A stretch of 64,000 nt of DNA, taken from the NCBI GenBank assembly GCA_963995525.1, contig OZ023206.1:67169823-67233822 (forward strand). Direction: 5' to 3'. This DNA comes from Escarpia spicata. Taxonomy: Eukaryota > Annelida > Polychaeta > Sabellida > Siboglinidae. This document shows positions 11,800 through 24,223 of this stretch, one piece after another. A program made the translations under genes and the position numbers. Numbering within the stretch: position 1 is the stretch's first letter; each line of letters begins with the position of its first letter. The notes under the pieces were generated by a model, which worked only from the letters and a program-made list of their open reading frames with translations, did not search any database and was not told the DNA's origin.

Positions 11800-12150
11800 A
11801 AGATCGGTTACGCATGACTGAACACGCCCGTCCACGCGCTTTTGTAGTTGGCGGCCTGCGTCTCTCAGTGTATGTCAGCTCGTGGAGTAGAAAGAGCGGT
11901 TTGATTTTAGGCGGAGGAACCCGCTTAAACGCGCGTTCCGTTTTAACAGATGAAAAGCACTCGTTTACGGAATCGAATTGTTGTGGACTATTTTTCTGTG
12001 TCGATCCGCGCGGAGAGATCACCCACGGGTAAACTGTGCGGTTAGCAGAAGGAAATTACAGCAGCAAAGGGACTTCGAGGCTCGCCAGGGAAGCGCGTTT
12101 CCGCTTCGGTTTGGCGTAGTATGGGGTAAAAGTCGAAGTTAACTGACAAG
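11800..12150 (+). promoter_or_regulatory. Candidate promoter and 5' non-coding exon of JAKMIP
   Basis: This stretch is much richer in CpG than the AT-rich flanks and ends in GACAAG|GTAAGT, a perfect consensus splice donor at 12150/12151. The first JAKMIP coding exon has its own 3' splice site ahead of the start codon, so at least one upstream non-coding exon must exist. This is the best-looking candidate between the GPCR gene and that exon. No TATA box is evident; a CpG-type promoter is inferred. The implied first intron would be about 11.8 kb. Another upstream exon outside or elsewhere is possible. Confidence 0.4.
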
Positions 12151-12159
12151 GTAAGTTAC

Positions 12160-13360
12160 TATTCTATAGTGGCAGTGTACTGCGTGTGTATTGTACGATT
12201 TTACGTTCTGATGGGTGTTGATGGTCAAAATTGCACGACACTTGTTTCGGGAATCGGCCGACTCCCGAATTCTGCTGCTAACGTAACCCTACGAGGCTAC
12301 GTACGTCTCAACGACGACGCCCACGTCCCAGACCCAAGCGAAGGGAAGGCTAGGTCTATCCGTCAGTCATAACCCTCGCAGGTTTCGCGCGCATATACCA
12401 AACGCACATACATTATCTTATGTCAGGCAATTCTAAAATTAAATCTAAAGTCCACTAACTTTCCTGGCTGTAGTTTATCTTTGGCAAATGTTACTGTTAG
12501 CCGGCTAATATGATGCTTGTCGCCTGTGGCCGGGAGTAGCCCAGTAAATTATGTCAGATCATGTTGGCTTGCAGCTTAATTTAGGCCTGGCAAAATCCGG
12601 CGACGGTGACTTATTTACGAGGGAATGTTATTGGGTTTTTGACAATTCTCAGAGAAATAGCAATAGGGTTTGACAACAATAAAGTAAAATGCCTGTCCAA
12701 ACTTTCTGTAACTAGGCCTACTAAACGGACTGATGTTAGTTATGTCATCAGGCAAGTAAATGAATAAGTTATGGGAACGTTGTGCATCAACAAGACAACA
12801 TAAACATGACGTTGATATTGTTGAGATGAGAAGATTATGCAATGTTTGTGGGAGCTCAGTGATTCCACTGCATGGCACTTTTAGACATTTAATTCTGAAA
12901 ATAACTTGTTTAAACTACATTACTTATAATGTTATAAAAGAAAAATTTTGCTGGTAAAAACGATAGGCTATTCTAATTTATACAATAACAATAATATATT
13001 TCTAGTATGTATATATATATATATATGTGTGTGTGTGCGTAGCAATGTAATATTTTTGTAATAGTCGATTTTCGAAGTCAGTATAATTTGTTTTAATAAT
13101 GATAATTTAGATTTTTATAACTGCCGGGCAAATCCTGTCTACCCAGCTTTTTGTTGAGATATTGAATAAAATAATATAGATATGTCCATCAATTCTACTG
13201 CCTGACTAAATCTGCATCATTAACATATTTGATCTCGCACAAGAGAAGTCCTGCACTTGCCTGTGTTTACATTCACACACATGGATATTTTAGTGGAGGC
13301 AGCGAAGAAAGAATGTGTTTTGTTCAATTACACTATGAACAACCAAGTTAGTAAAACTAT
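12160..13360. other. Putative intron 1, left part: nothing recognised
   Basis: After a CpG-rich shoulder to about 12400 the sequence is AT-rich with a short (TA)/(TG) microsatellite at about 13010-13040. No coding or RNA feature is visible. Confidence 0.4.
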
Positions 13361-13364
13361 CATC

Positions 13365-13531
13365 ATCAGTCGGCCGAGGCCAGAGCATAGATGAGCCATT
13401 TCCATATGGGTCGATCGTTCATCAGGGATGGAAGGTCTGTCTCTTCAATATCAAGGTTTTCACACATCAGCTTGGTGTATGTTTTCTTCTGTTTACCCCT
13501 TTTTCTTGCCATGTCTGGGTGTCCACAGGAT
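13365..13531 (-). mobile_element. Decayed 3' tail of a non-LTR retrotransposon ORF
   Basis: Read on the minus strand this gives a basic stretch (RKRGKQKKTYTKLMCENL) followed by an ETDLPSLMNDRPIWKWLI-type ending and stop. It matches the general layout (RGRQ..TY...L..D....EL..AM.DR..W) of the extreme C-terminus of LINE-type reverse transcriptase polyproteins. Only the tail survives. The clade cannot be assigned. Confidence 0.6.
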
Positions 13532-13539
13532 GAATATTG

Positions 13540-16500
13540 ACACTGGTTCTTCGGTGTTATGATAGCAATTGCTAGCAGGTTGCTACCTCCTGCGAATCTT
13601 GTGTGTGAGTTTGTCTACATGTCTATATGGTTCATCATTTGTAACTACTACTCCAGTGAACATAATATTATATATGATGAATAATACAGCACAGAACATT
13701 TCTATGATTATGATATAAAGTGACTAAGTAAAGGCCTACTCATAAGATAGAATTATCAGCTATTTGTGACACATAACACTGACACTCCTATATTAACCCT
13801 GAATGGACTGTCTGGGGTACTGAAGATGACAGCTGATGGCGCTAGCATCTTTAAATAAACTGATTTAATCAAACTTCTTCACTCGAAACAACTTTTCTAA
13901 CCATCTGTTTGGACAAAATGTAAGAAAAAGTTTAGGTATTTATAATATGGATATCTTTGTTACACGGATTGGAATAACATTTGTCCATGGTATTTATTAA
14001 GAATTATTATATATTAGTTAATATTACGTACAACAGAATTTACTCCCACCAGCATACTTCTTCTTTTCTAATGATGATAAAGAAAATAATAAGAACATAT
14101 CTTGTAGACTGGAGGACACTATAAAGACAGAGAACGTGAGATTGTGATAGCACATGAGTAGGATCCTGTGCATAGAAATGGCGAAACCACAGAAACCGTG
14201 TTCCTATCTAATTGTCAGTTTGGTGTGCCATTGGCTGGGATAATTGTGCGGTGTTTGACTGAGTAGGGTGTCATCCAAAGACTACAGTAGTTATGTTAGA
14301 GCAGGGTATTGTTGCCACTGAATATCTCACCTGTGCCCATGGTACTGCCACCACACCCTAAGGAAACAGACTAGAACAGAGCTCTATTGTGAACAGTGGA
14401 GATCACTGGGGTTATGTACACACACTAGGTCAGTTGTAATTTATTCTATTCACCCTGGGGCAATTGTGTATTCAACCTGGGCATAGATGTCAAGGTATTT
14501 ACCTTTCCTGTGACAATGAAGTCCCTGAATTCTGAAGACAAGTCATTAGCGTTAAGCCACTTTGAGTTGTCTTCTTCGTTCGTTCATGTCCTCCTAGCAG
14601 GAGGTGAATGGGCTTGTGGATGTTTGAGAGACTGCATGGATACTACAGTATTGCGAGAGACTAGGCTTTGTTAGTAAATGGGGTATCTTTTTTATCATAT
14701 CATTGTCACTGTTGAGCACCCGCTTTTCTAAAACCATAAACACTTTTGTGCAATAGGGCATCAAATGTGTCAATAGCATTGATTATTGACAAACATGCTA
14801 CACGCACTGTTCAGTCGGTGGTATCCCAAAATCCGTCTATACATATTGCTGATTAAATAGGTGCCCTTGTTAAAATTTACCCAGAGTTTGGAACAATTAA
14901 TTGAACAACAATATGCATGAAACAGATGACGTTTAACACTGATCAATGAAACAGTCGTGTCATTGTCCATCATTTAAGAACAAATGCATTTTTTTTTACA
15001 GAGGTGTCCAAAGTCATACAATACTAAAAAATAATTAATTTTAATACATATGGTCAGCATGGTATGGTGATGTTTAATATCTAATTTTTCTTTGTTTAAA
15101 TTCTCTCCAACTTCAGTTTGATATGCTAATAGGCTGCATTGCATAGATGCTATTAAATCAACATTTTCAGTTGTGCTAGTGAACCACCATATTGTGTGTA
15201 AAATCTCTAAAACATAGAAACAAACTTTAAAAGGAGCCAGGTCTGTTCACTAGTTTTTCATTTATTAATTAATATAATCTTCTTAAGACTACTAAGTATG
15301 TTGAAGGTATACCACCTGCCAAATTGTGTTTACTAAGTCCATAACAACATTTGCAATTTGGAAGGTACAACCCTGGAGCATGTTTAAATAGTAATCAAAA
15401 TAACCAGTTTCAAAACAAGTGTCGGGCTGAGTCAACTGCAATACCCTTTGATGTTCAACAATGTCCCATTTTCCCACATTCAACACTGCAGACTTCCTGT
15501 TAGAAATTACTACACTGGCTAATTCCAGGTAGACAAACTGACTTGCTCCCTTTCTGTTACAGAGTGATGTACTTATCATTGCGCAAAAGTAATCAATGTA
15601 GAGTTTCAGCAGGATTGCCATCTAAAGCCACACATTCTAGAGGTTCTAGATGGGTTGCACAGCCTGGGAACCATCAACCTACTGCTTATTCTCACTTCAC
15701 AGTTCACAGGACACTAAACAAATAACGCAGCCCCATCTCAGATATCTGTCAACTAATTGTTTTAACATATTCAAATCGCCACAGCAGCACAGTCCGCAAG
15801 TAGTCTAAAGGGATGTATGTTGTAACTGAACCCAACTCTAGTAACTGACTGTCATTCTAGCTAATTAGTTATGGTATGGATGTAATTAATTACATCACTA
15901 CAGGTGTAATTGCTTCAGATGTCAGATGAAGTGTAATATTATAGTTGCATTCTCATCTATCTTTTAAAGTATACATTTCCAGTGAATCAACCATCATGCA
16001 GCATACACTATAAATCACTTTCCTCAACTCCATAAAATTATAAACTTTATCACACAATATGTAATTTTAAGGCAAAATGGTAAATTTATGAAAAATTATA
16101 TCTGCGAATGGTACATTTAATATTCCACTGGTTAGACCTGGTGGCTGGTAATTTTGTAAAGGCATACTTTATCAAATACCATATCAAATGCCAAAGTAAC
16201 AGGTATGATCAAATAAGTCAATATTGTTCATTTTGTGTACACACTTTCTGAAAGGGAGGCAGTCTGTTCCTCTACCCGGAATTGGCCAGCATAGTAATTT
16301 GTAACAGTAAGTCTGCTGCACGTTGAACTTGGGAAAATGGGAAACTGTTGAACATCAAATGGAGCTGTGGTTAACACAGCCGACTTCGGCAGTATTGCCA
16401 ATAAAGCTTGTCTTGAAACTGGATGGTTTGTTTACCATTTGAGCATGCTCCGAGGTCATAACTTTCAAATTTAAAATTCTTATGGGCTTTCTAAACACAA

Positions 16501-16680
16501 TTTGGTGGGCAGTATGCCTTTAGCATATATATATATATATACATATTTTAATTTTAAGAACTATTATTACATATTATGATATTAATTAATAAATGAAAAA
16601 CTGAGAACAGTCTGCCTCCTTAAAAAAAACCAGTTAAAATGATGGTTTAACTCGGAATGCAACTTTTAGTCTTTGTTTCA
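13540..16680. other. Putative intron 1: no feature recognised
   Basis: The stretch is AT-rich with short chance ORFs only. A (TA)n microsatellite lies near 16526-16542. I see no repeat array, RNA gene or protein fragment I can support. Confidence 0.4.
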
Positions 16681-16699
16681 AGTAAACAGAAACAACAGC

Positions 16700-16870
16700 T
16701 CCAGGCTGATCTACCTGGTAGGTGAGTTGGTAGAACAGTTGTTCTAGCACTGATAGGGCTATCTCTGGTATGAAACCCCTGCCAGCGTACTTGGGAATGC
16801 ATACTTTGAGTCAAGGGAGAGCAGCACATTTTGTTGTCCCTGAAGCAATGTAGCCAGTCTTCAGTGTGAG
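16700..16870 (+). mobile_element. Possible degenerate tRNA-derived SINE
   Basis: TAGGTGAGTTGGTAGAAC resembles a Pol III A box, and GGTATGAAACCC about 45 bases later is a weak B-box match. The order and spacing fit a tRNA-like SINE head, but the B box is eroded. Confidence 0.3.
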
Positions 16871-17989
16871 ACAATGAACATGTTATTAAGCTCTGACAGA
16901 CCTACTTTAGGTCAAACAGTTCCCATTTTCTAAAATTGCCCTCCAAATAAGCCAGTCTGGGCATAATCACTTTCTTATTCAGTTACACTTCGAAGTGAGC
17001 ATCAGCCTTGGCAAACATCATGGAGCACATGTCTGCATTGCATTTGTCAAACACCTTGGATGACTAACATCAGAAAGAGCTCTCATCTATGTCCTATTCT
17101 TCTATCCAACCAATCTTTAACATTCTATTAAGTTCCAGATCCACGTCTGGAAAGCTGTCTGATAAAATCCTGTAATCAATCAATGAATCAATCACAACAA
17201 TGATAAATTGAAATTAACTTATGGTGCAAATATTAGTTTCAAACAAATGAAGTGTATTGTCTTAGCTTTATCTGCATAAACAACTCTCAGCAAACAACTG
17301 TGTTGCAATGACTGCTTGACAGCCTTGATGGGCGAGATAGAGAAAGAATGCAGTGTACACAGAGGGCGAGATAACAGCTCTGATAGGATCACAATGGGGG
17401 CAATGACACCAGTGGAGGATTTCGACAATAACATTACAAACTCAGCCCAGAGCAGTGTACAATCCAGCCTCAGTGCAGCCTCAGTGCAGGGACCATACAA
17501 CCCAAAGCACCACACACCAGCAAGTAACACCAGCAGCAAAAATTAGAACACATCAAACATAATATGCAAGAGACAGGTCAGACATACTTGCATATATATA
17601 TAATCTATTATTCAATTATAGAAACTTAGCAAAAATGTCCACATGCACACAGACGCAGAAGACGGTTTGATGCAGTATCTGTAAATAGGTTAGTGGCCCG
17701 TGATGCAAGCAAAATATGTGCGCCACAGGTGAAAAGTCAGCATGTACAATCTATGTTAATAGGCTAACTTTGAGGTGAGTTTGGCTGTATCTCCTCCTAG
17801 GTGCTGAGGTCCGTACCATTTGTCTTTTTTGATGTGTCTATTTGCTTACCCTGTACTTAGACCACTTGTCACTGACTACCAACTGGCGATATGACGGTAC
17901 ACTAACAAAAACACACAGGTAGTTATTTGGAATTATTAACGTATGTGTTTGCCGCTCATGTTGAGCCATTCTCAGCTGTGTTTGGTTTA

Positions 17990-18365
17990 TTTCTCCATGA
18001 ATGGGTGTCAGCTAGATGTTCTCGTCCTTGTTCCCTGCTGTACAGGGGTGAGGGTCAGGTACAGTATAGCTCCAGGAACCACTCTCTGTCTTTTCCTTCC
18101 AAAGTTTTCTGTCCATCGATTCCCCTCTCCATCTTTCATCCTCCCCTGATCTTCTCACGTCCCTCCTCACACAGTCCTCCCATCTCAGCTGTGGCCTTCA
18201 CGTTTTCCTGTGTCCTTTGTGTTGTTCTGCCTCTGCTCTCTTTGCTATCTTCCGGCATCCATCCTTGCCAAGTGGCCTACCCATCTCATCCGGCTTCTCA
18301 GTAATCCTCCTGCTAGGTTGCAGTGCATTCTGATATCTTTTCTTAGTTCATTCATCCTTCTTCTG
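17990..18365 (-). mobile_element. Decayed C-terminal fragment of a non-LTR retrotransposon polyprotein
   Basis: The minus strand reads RRRMNELRKDIRMHC then a loop and RMRWVGHLARMDAGR before a stop. RxRWVGHxARMD is the recognisable C-terminal motif of many LINE-type (RTE/CR1-like) reverse transcriptase ORFs. Frame breaks further along show it is dead. It lies inside the putative first intron of JAKMIP, antisense to it. Confidence 0.7.
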
Positions 18366-18639
18366 TCTATCCTCTAGCTAGCTAATGCAGTTCAAATTCC
18401 TAAGTAGAAACAAGGCACTTGTGTATTTGATTGGTAGATGACCAAGTCAGGTGACACCGTGACAATTATGTTGCAAGACACAAGAGAGCCATGTTGAGAT
18501 AACCTGACTCAACAACCTTCCTCCTACAACCTCCACTGTTGACACTTTCTTTGGTGTTTACATTGGCTCCTGCCAAATTATGAATCATTACACCAATTGA
18601 CCAGAGCAGACAGAGGCTGTGGCAGACAAGGCTCTGCTG

Positions 18640-19050
18640 CTGTGCCTAATAACTAGTACTGACTGGATCCACCTTTGAGTCATTCCTCCAGTTAATCCTC
18701 CAGTCATTGGATCCACCCTTGAGTCATTCCTTCAGTTAATCCTCCAGTCATTGGATCCACCCTTGTATCATTCCTCCAGTTAATCCTCCAGTCATTGGGT
18801 CCACTCTTGAGTCAGTTTTTTAGTCAATCCTCCAGACGTTCTTGAATCTAATCTTGAGTCAGTCCTTCACTGAATACTTTAGTCAGCACCCTTCAGTCAA
18901 TCTGTCAGTCTATTCAGTCAGACATTCAGTTAATCTTTCAGTTAATACTTCAGTTAATACTTCAGTCAATCCTTCAGTCAATCCTTCAGTCAATCTTCCA
19001 GTCAGTCATTCAGTCAATCCTTCAATCAGTCCTTCAGCCAATTCTTCTGT
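18640..19050. repeat. Two adjoining minisatellites (CATTGGATCCACCCTTGAGT and TTCAGTCAATCC)
   Basis: Three units of about 50 bp containing TCCAGTCATTGGATCCACCC lead into about 16 imperfect 12-bp TTCAGTCAATCC units. Both share the CAGTCA core, so the second may have grown from the first. Confidence 0.8.
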
Positions 19051-19470
19051 CTATTGTAACTTTAGTGATTTTGGAAGCCCTTGCTGTGCCTTTCACAGAA
19101 ACAAAATTAATGTTTTCATGTTTCTCGTAGCTTACGATTTTGTTAAGGGACACTGAAATGAAATGCTTTGCATATGTAGTCCTGATTTGGCAAGTATCAC
19201 ATGTGATGATTGAATGTTTTGAGAGAGGGAGACAATTTGGGAAGCTGGAAAATGTTGTATTTTCTTTTTTGTAACAAATTACTAATTTAAATTACTTTGA
19301 AATGGTTGAAACTTATACTTGTCAATCACATTTGGAAATTGGCTGGTGTTTAACCCTTGTTGATTATGTACTAAATTGGTTCAAATTCTGAACATACCGA
19401 TTAGGTTATTATTAATTAAATCAAAATTTGAATTAAATTTACCTGACATTGTTAATATGAATACTTTTAG

Positions 19471-19715
19471 GGATATGGTTTGCATCAGGAAGGATGTTGT
19501 ACAGAGAGGGGACGAGTTGAATTTGAATATGCAAGAGAAAAGCAGCTGAACAGGTTTCCCAAGAGGTAAAGCTAAATAGACTGAAATCTGTCCACCTCCA
19601 GTCCTTGCTCAAGCAGAGAGTGGAGAAGAGAAAGAAGCACAGGCAAGAAAAGAAGTGAAGTCACATGTCCACAATGAACACTTGTAAAGTTTTCAAGTTT
19701 ATGGTTTCAATAAAC
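19471..19715 (+). pseudogene. Possible processed pseudogene or orphan 3' exon with basic C-terminus
   Basis: Following an acceptor-like TACTTTTAG, an open stretch shifts frame near 19545 into a lysine-rich ending (core KLNRLKSVHLQSLLKQR, then a KKHRQEKK end) that stops at 19658. An AATAAA signal follows at 19709, with others at about 19771 and 19938. The composition and 3' signal look like the end of a real gene, perhaps of a nucleolar or mitochondrial ribosomal type, but I do not recognise it. The frame shift favours a pseudogene; a live terminal exon with a different frame cannot be excluded. Confidence 0.35.
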
Positions 19716-19849
19716 ATTAGTAGATGTGGACATTTCTGTGTGATTTTCTATGTACATTAGAATTATCATTTTAATAAACCTTGTTTATTTAAAGCATTGT
19801 TGTGTATTTGTTCACATTGACCACTTGTGTAATGTTGTAGTTTTGACAA

Positions 19850-20760
19850 TGTATCACTGCTTCTGGTTTTTTGTGTGATATGAAAATGATGTGCTTTTAC
19901 AGTTATGTGCAGGGAATTGTAAGCTTACACTTTTGATTAATAAATGTAGTGTTTCTATGCACTATGTTTATGATTCTATATAAAATGGAAGTTACAGGAT
20001 TAGACAAAAAACAGTGTGAAAGTATACTAGGTTGCATCACAAACAATGATGTCTTTAAAAGAATTTTCTGTGAGTTCCACCCCAGAACCTCTTTTTCCCC
20101 CAGTTAGCCACACCGTGTGCAAATGTTCCTCGGAAGTGACTTGCCTCCTCTCACATGCCTGACACATTGATTTAAAGATAAATGGTAGATGCGGTTGTTT
20201 TTGCTGGCATTCGCATTGATGTGGCATAGTTTTGAACATTCCCGTGTTTTCTGAGCAACACCTCAAATGTTGAAGTCGTTGAATGTGCAAACATTGGTTG
20301 CATTCGGAATACAAAGTAGCACAAGTTATCGTTAGAGAGTTGTGCTATCAGAGGATCTTGCTGTGTTGGTGAAGGGGTTGAACATGTCAAGTGTGAAACC
20401 TTGTGTGTTTACACAGAGCTTGCATGACAGGTGTTTGGCAATAAAAAATGTCACCCAGACAGCTACATGATGACATCTTATTAATATACACTGCAGTTTC
20501 CCTTCAAATTGCTGCACATGTGTCAAAGAGTAGACACATTCCTGCTGAGTGGGGTGAAAGATTGTGATGAATGGGGTGAACTGTTAATGGTAATGATCAG
20601 TTGAATAGCCTGGCTAAGTAGACCCTGGATGGGGGTAATTTGTGAATGGGGACAATTCATGAATACAGTAGTGAGGACGCATTTTTTTGGCAGTTGATTT
20701 AGTTTGATAATTTACGCTGCGGTTGCACTGTACATGAACTGTTGTATTCAAGTCAACAGA
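19850..20760. other. Putative intron 1: nothing recognised
   Basis: Only short unconnected ORFs are present and no repeat array is visible. Confidence 0.4.
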
Positions 20761-20763
20761 GAG

Positions 20764-21490
20764 GGTTAATAGGGTAGATACAGGAGGGTTGAGAGGGTAG
20801 GTACAGGAGGGTTGAAATATTGGATACATGACTTGGGAGGGATGACAGGGTGGATACAGGAGGGTTGACAGCTAGATACAGGAAGGTTGATAGGGTGGAT
20901 ACTGGAGGGTTGGTAGGGTGGATACAGGAGGGTTGACAAGGTAGGTACAGGAGGGTTAATAGGGTGGATACAGGAGGGTTGAGAGGGTGGATACTGGAGG
21001 GTTGAGAGGATAGATACAGGATTTTTGAAAGCTAGATACAGGAGGGTTGGTAGGGTGGATACTGGAGGATTAGTAAGGTGGATACAGGAGGGTTGGTAGG
21101 GTGAATACTGGAGGGTTGGTTGGATGGATACTGGAGGTTTGGTAGGGTGGATACAGGAGGGTTTGTAGAGTGGATACTGGAGGGTTGGTAGGATGGATAC
21201 TGGAGGGTTGGTAGGATGGATACTGGAGGGTTGGTTGGGTGGATACTGGAGGTTTGGTAGGGTGGATACAGGAGGGTTGGTAGAGTGGATACTGGAGGGT
21301 TGGTAGGGTGGATACTGGAGGGTTGGTAGAGAGGATACTGGAGGGTTGGTAGGTAGGATACAGGAGGATTGGTAGGGTGGATACTGGAGGGTTGGTAGGG
21401 TGGCTACAGGAGGGTTGACAGGATTGATACAGGAGGGTAGACACGGGAGGATTGAGAAGGTAGATACAGGCAGTTTAACAGGAGGATAGA
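20764..21490. repeat. 24-bp minisatellite, about 30 units
   Basis: Units of GGGTGGATACTGGAGGGTTG plus TAGG repeat with substitutions. Because 24 is divisible by three, the minus strand carries a 256-codon ORF of Pro/Thr/Tyr-rich octamers, which I regard as a by-product of the repeat. Confidence 0.9.
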
Positions 21491-21649
21491 CAGACCCTCT
21501 GTGCTGGTCAGTTGCCAGATAGTGATAGACAATCATGGCACTTTCTGTTGCAATGCAGACTTGATTAGATTTAAAGTACCAGATATTAAGATCTCTTTAT
21601 AATTTCTAAAAATATTACGGTAACTGAAAAATGTTACAACCCTGGAGAG

Positions 21650-22329
21650 AATATAACACCCCTGGGAAGATGTCCAAGGGTAAGATATATACTGCTATCT
21701 GTACTCCAGGTTGTAAAGTTTCTGTAGCGAGAGATATCCACTCTGGGTGAAGCTCAGACATAGTCATTCGTTCTATCTGGTCGTCATTGACGTCCGTCAC
21801 AAAAGTCCTCAGGTGGACGAAGGATGTCTTCACGTCTCATATAGCCAACTACAGACAAGTCTTCTCATAGTTTGGTCGGCGCCAGACATGTAGTAACTTT
21901 CTAACAGTCTGCAATGTTTTGTGAACTACCGGTACAGTAGTTACCATCATAACCCACGAGATAATGATATGTTGTTTTATGTAGTGCCCATATCCACATA
22001 GAAAAATCACTCATGGCGTTAACTCTAGTGTCAGAGCTAGTGTTGTTGTAACAGCTAATGCTGAACCCGTATGTTTTTTTTGTGGATTGAAACCATTGGT
22101 TCTATGAAACCACAACAGGATTCTCATTTCCCCTTGTGGAATATTTTACTTCCCTGACATACACAGTAGGTAGAAGAGACAAATGGTTGTTACCTGGGTA
22201 GTATCTTGCTGTCTCCTTGTAAACATGCACATCAACAACAGGTGCAAGTTGGGCCAACTTTTCTGGACCAAGTCTTGCATAATTTGTGAATTTCTTGTAA
22301 GGGAATAGAAACGTCACATTGCAGAACAT
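21650..22329 (-). other. Unrecognised coding-like segments on the minus strand
   Basis: Two minus-strand stretches look protein-like. The first (22329 to 22194) reads FPYKKFTNYARLGPEKLAQL and on to ARYYP, then meets a consensus donor CAG|GTAACA. The second (about 21820 to 21650) reads FVTDVNDDQIERMTMSEL and on to AVYILPLDIFPG. Neither has a clear acceptor or a family I recognise. They could be a nested gene, a pseudogene, or decayed transposon coding sequence. Confidence 0.25.
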
Positions 22330-22481
22330 TTTTTAAAAAGACGAATGAAAATCATATTAAAATGTCATATCTATTACAAAAATGTGTGTGTTGTGTGTGT
22401 GTCTTTTTCAACAACACACACCTTGGTAATAGTCCGATGTTTCGGTAATAGGACATTTTGGTAACATTACATTTTGGTAAC

Positions 22482-22600
22482 AGGACATTTTGGTAATCAG
22501 ACTTTTCTGTAATAGAACACACACACATGTATATTATATACAAACACACATATATATGTGTGTGTTCTATTACAGAAAAGTCTGATTACCAAAATGTCCT
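22482..22600. repeat. 44-bp perfect inverted repeat with AT/GT-rich loop
   Basis: The arm from AGGACATTTTGGTAATCAGA through AATAGAACACACAC (22482-22525) is the exact reverse complement of 22557-22600, with about 31 bp between. Both arms extend, less perfectly, into small direct repeats of GGACATTTTGGTAA (left, from about 22417) and CCAAAATGTCC (right, to about 22670). A strong cruciform or RNA hairpin is possible. Confidence 0.9.
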
Positions 22601-22679
22601 ACTGCCAAAACATCGGACAATTACCAAGATGTGTGTTGCCCAACTGTCCATGGCTAAAATGTCTTTTGCCAAACTGTCA

Positions 22680-23929
22680 TGGATTCATCTTTTAGGTACT
22701 CCCAGTATGTATGTTGGCTATTGCAGGTTAGTTGGCTGTCTGTTGGTTATCATAGGTCTGGATCTGAGGTCTGTTAGCTATCACAAGTTGTCGGCAGGTG
22801 TAGCTATTTAAAACGTATACCCGTCAACAGGGCTGCCATTAGAGATAGGTTTATTCCAGGAAGATAAGTTTTTCCTGGTGCGCAGTTCTAGGGCCAGTGA
22901 GGATTGATGGGGTTGACGTCATACCCGCTGGCAGCTGTACCGCTCTTAATCTGTATGTTCCCTTGTTAACCCCTGTCTTCCCATTGCGACTGTGTTAACC
23001 CTTTCACTGGTGCAGTAGAAGCTGCGGTCTGCAGTGCCAGCGTTTTCTGTGTTACATTCCTGACCACATTTTGTACATGTAAACTGTACATGCAGTCCTC
23101 TTTATGTGCACTCAGGATAAATGTTAATCCAACCTAGGCAGTCCTAAACCAGACTGATGAATGTATTAATAACTGTAAAATGTTTGATTGGTGTCGATAC
23201 CCTGAAGTATTATTACTTTCTAGTAGAAGTTTTTGTGAGATGGTCTAACAATTACGATATTGCTCCCCTCAAGATTTTCCTGGGAAAACAAAGTTCATAT
23301 ATTGTCTAAACGTAAACACAACATCATATTAGATCTGTTGTGTATGAGAAATATAGTCACATTTTCTAGTTGCAAATTGTCTAAGTACCCAGCTCGGGAT
23401 ATGATTAATAAGGTTGTTATTGTGTTTGTGTAACCAATAAATATTATACTAACATTACTGGTGAATTTACTGCCAGTTACTATGTATAAGAGAAAATGTT
23501 ACTTGGCATGATCAACAGCTATAAAGCATAAGTTATTCAAGTGATGCATATTTCAGTAATGTTTATATGTGTGCCTTAAAATATATTTCTTTGTACAACT
23601 TTTCAGCCATTGCTAGTTGCTTAAAAGAATTCCTAGAGGATAAAATACTACATATGTGATGTGGCACTAGCCACACTGTCATGTTTGTTACAACTAATGT
23701 CAACTGTGTCATCAAAAAGGCTATTTTTAGTTTAATGGGTAGGATTGACTAATTGCACATTCTGTTGGCAACCTGTATGTAGAAATAGGTGACAGAATAA
23801 GTGGGTTTTGTACATGTTTTTGTGTAAGTATTTATTATTTTAATTTGGACATACTGCTTGCTTGTCTTAACTAAAATATTACTTTTAAATTTATTATTAT
23901 TAATGAATGTTATCTTTATTTATTTTCAG
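22680..23929. other. Putative intron 1, right end: nothing recognised
   Basis: AT-rich DNA without visible repeats or coding blocks leads to a good polypyrimidine tract (TTATCTTTATTTATTTTCAG) at the acceptor of the first coding exon. Confidence 0.5.
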
Positions 23930-24223
23930 CTATGCAAACATTTACAATCACGTGCCAATTTCGACTTCGATTTACGAAGTAGGCAGACTTAGGTTGTCCC
24001 GAGCGACACAACTGTTGTCGTCGTAGTGACCATCGTCATGGCAACCAAGAACATGGCGGCGAGGAAAGGGAAAATGACCACTAGTAGTAGTTCTCTTTCC
24101 GACCACACGGCGGAGCAGGCTCTGGATGACTTACGGATGCAAAACTCCAAACTTCGCGCTGAACTCGACGCGGAACGGTCCAGTATCAAACAGTTGAAAC
24201 ATGAGAAATCACATCAAGCAAAG
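23930..24223 (+). CDS. JAKMIP: JAKMIP exon 1 (coding from 24038)
   Basis: The acceptor TTATTTTCAG| precedes 108 bases of 5' UTR. The ATG at 24038 has G at -3 and +4 (GTCATGG) and starts residues 1-62: MATKNMAARKGKM, a serine run, then the first helix EQALDDLRMQNSKLRAELDA. A second in-frame ATG at 24053 is also possible. In-frame sequence 5' of the ATG has no other ATG close by. The exon ends AAG|GTGAGT in phase 0. Confidence 0.92.

Noticed and set aside
20766..21536. 256-codon minus-strand Pro/Thr/Tyr-rich ORF
   Set aside because: It arises from a 24-bp minisatellite; no signal peptide, domain or promoter is visible.
24026..24037. Start of JAKMIP at 24026
   Set aside because: That codon is GTG; the first in-frame ATG with a good context is at 24038.
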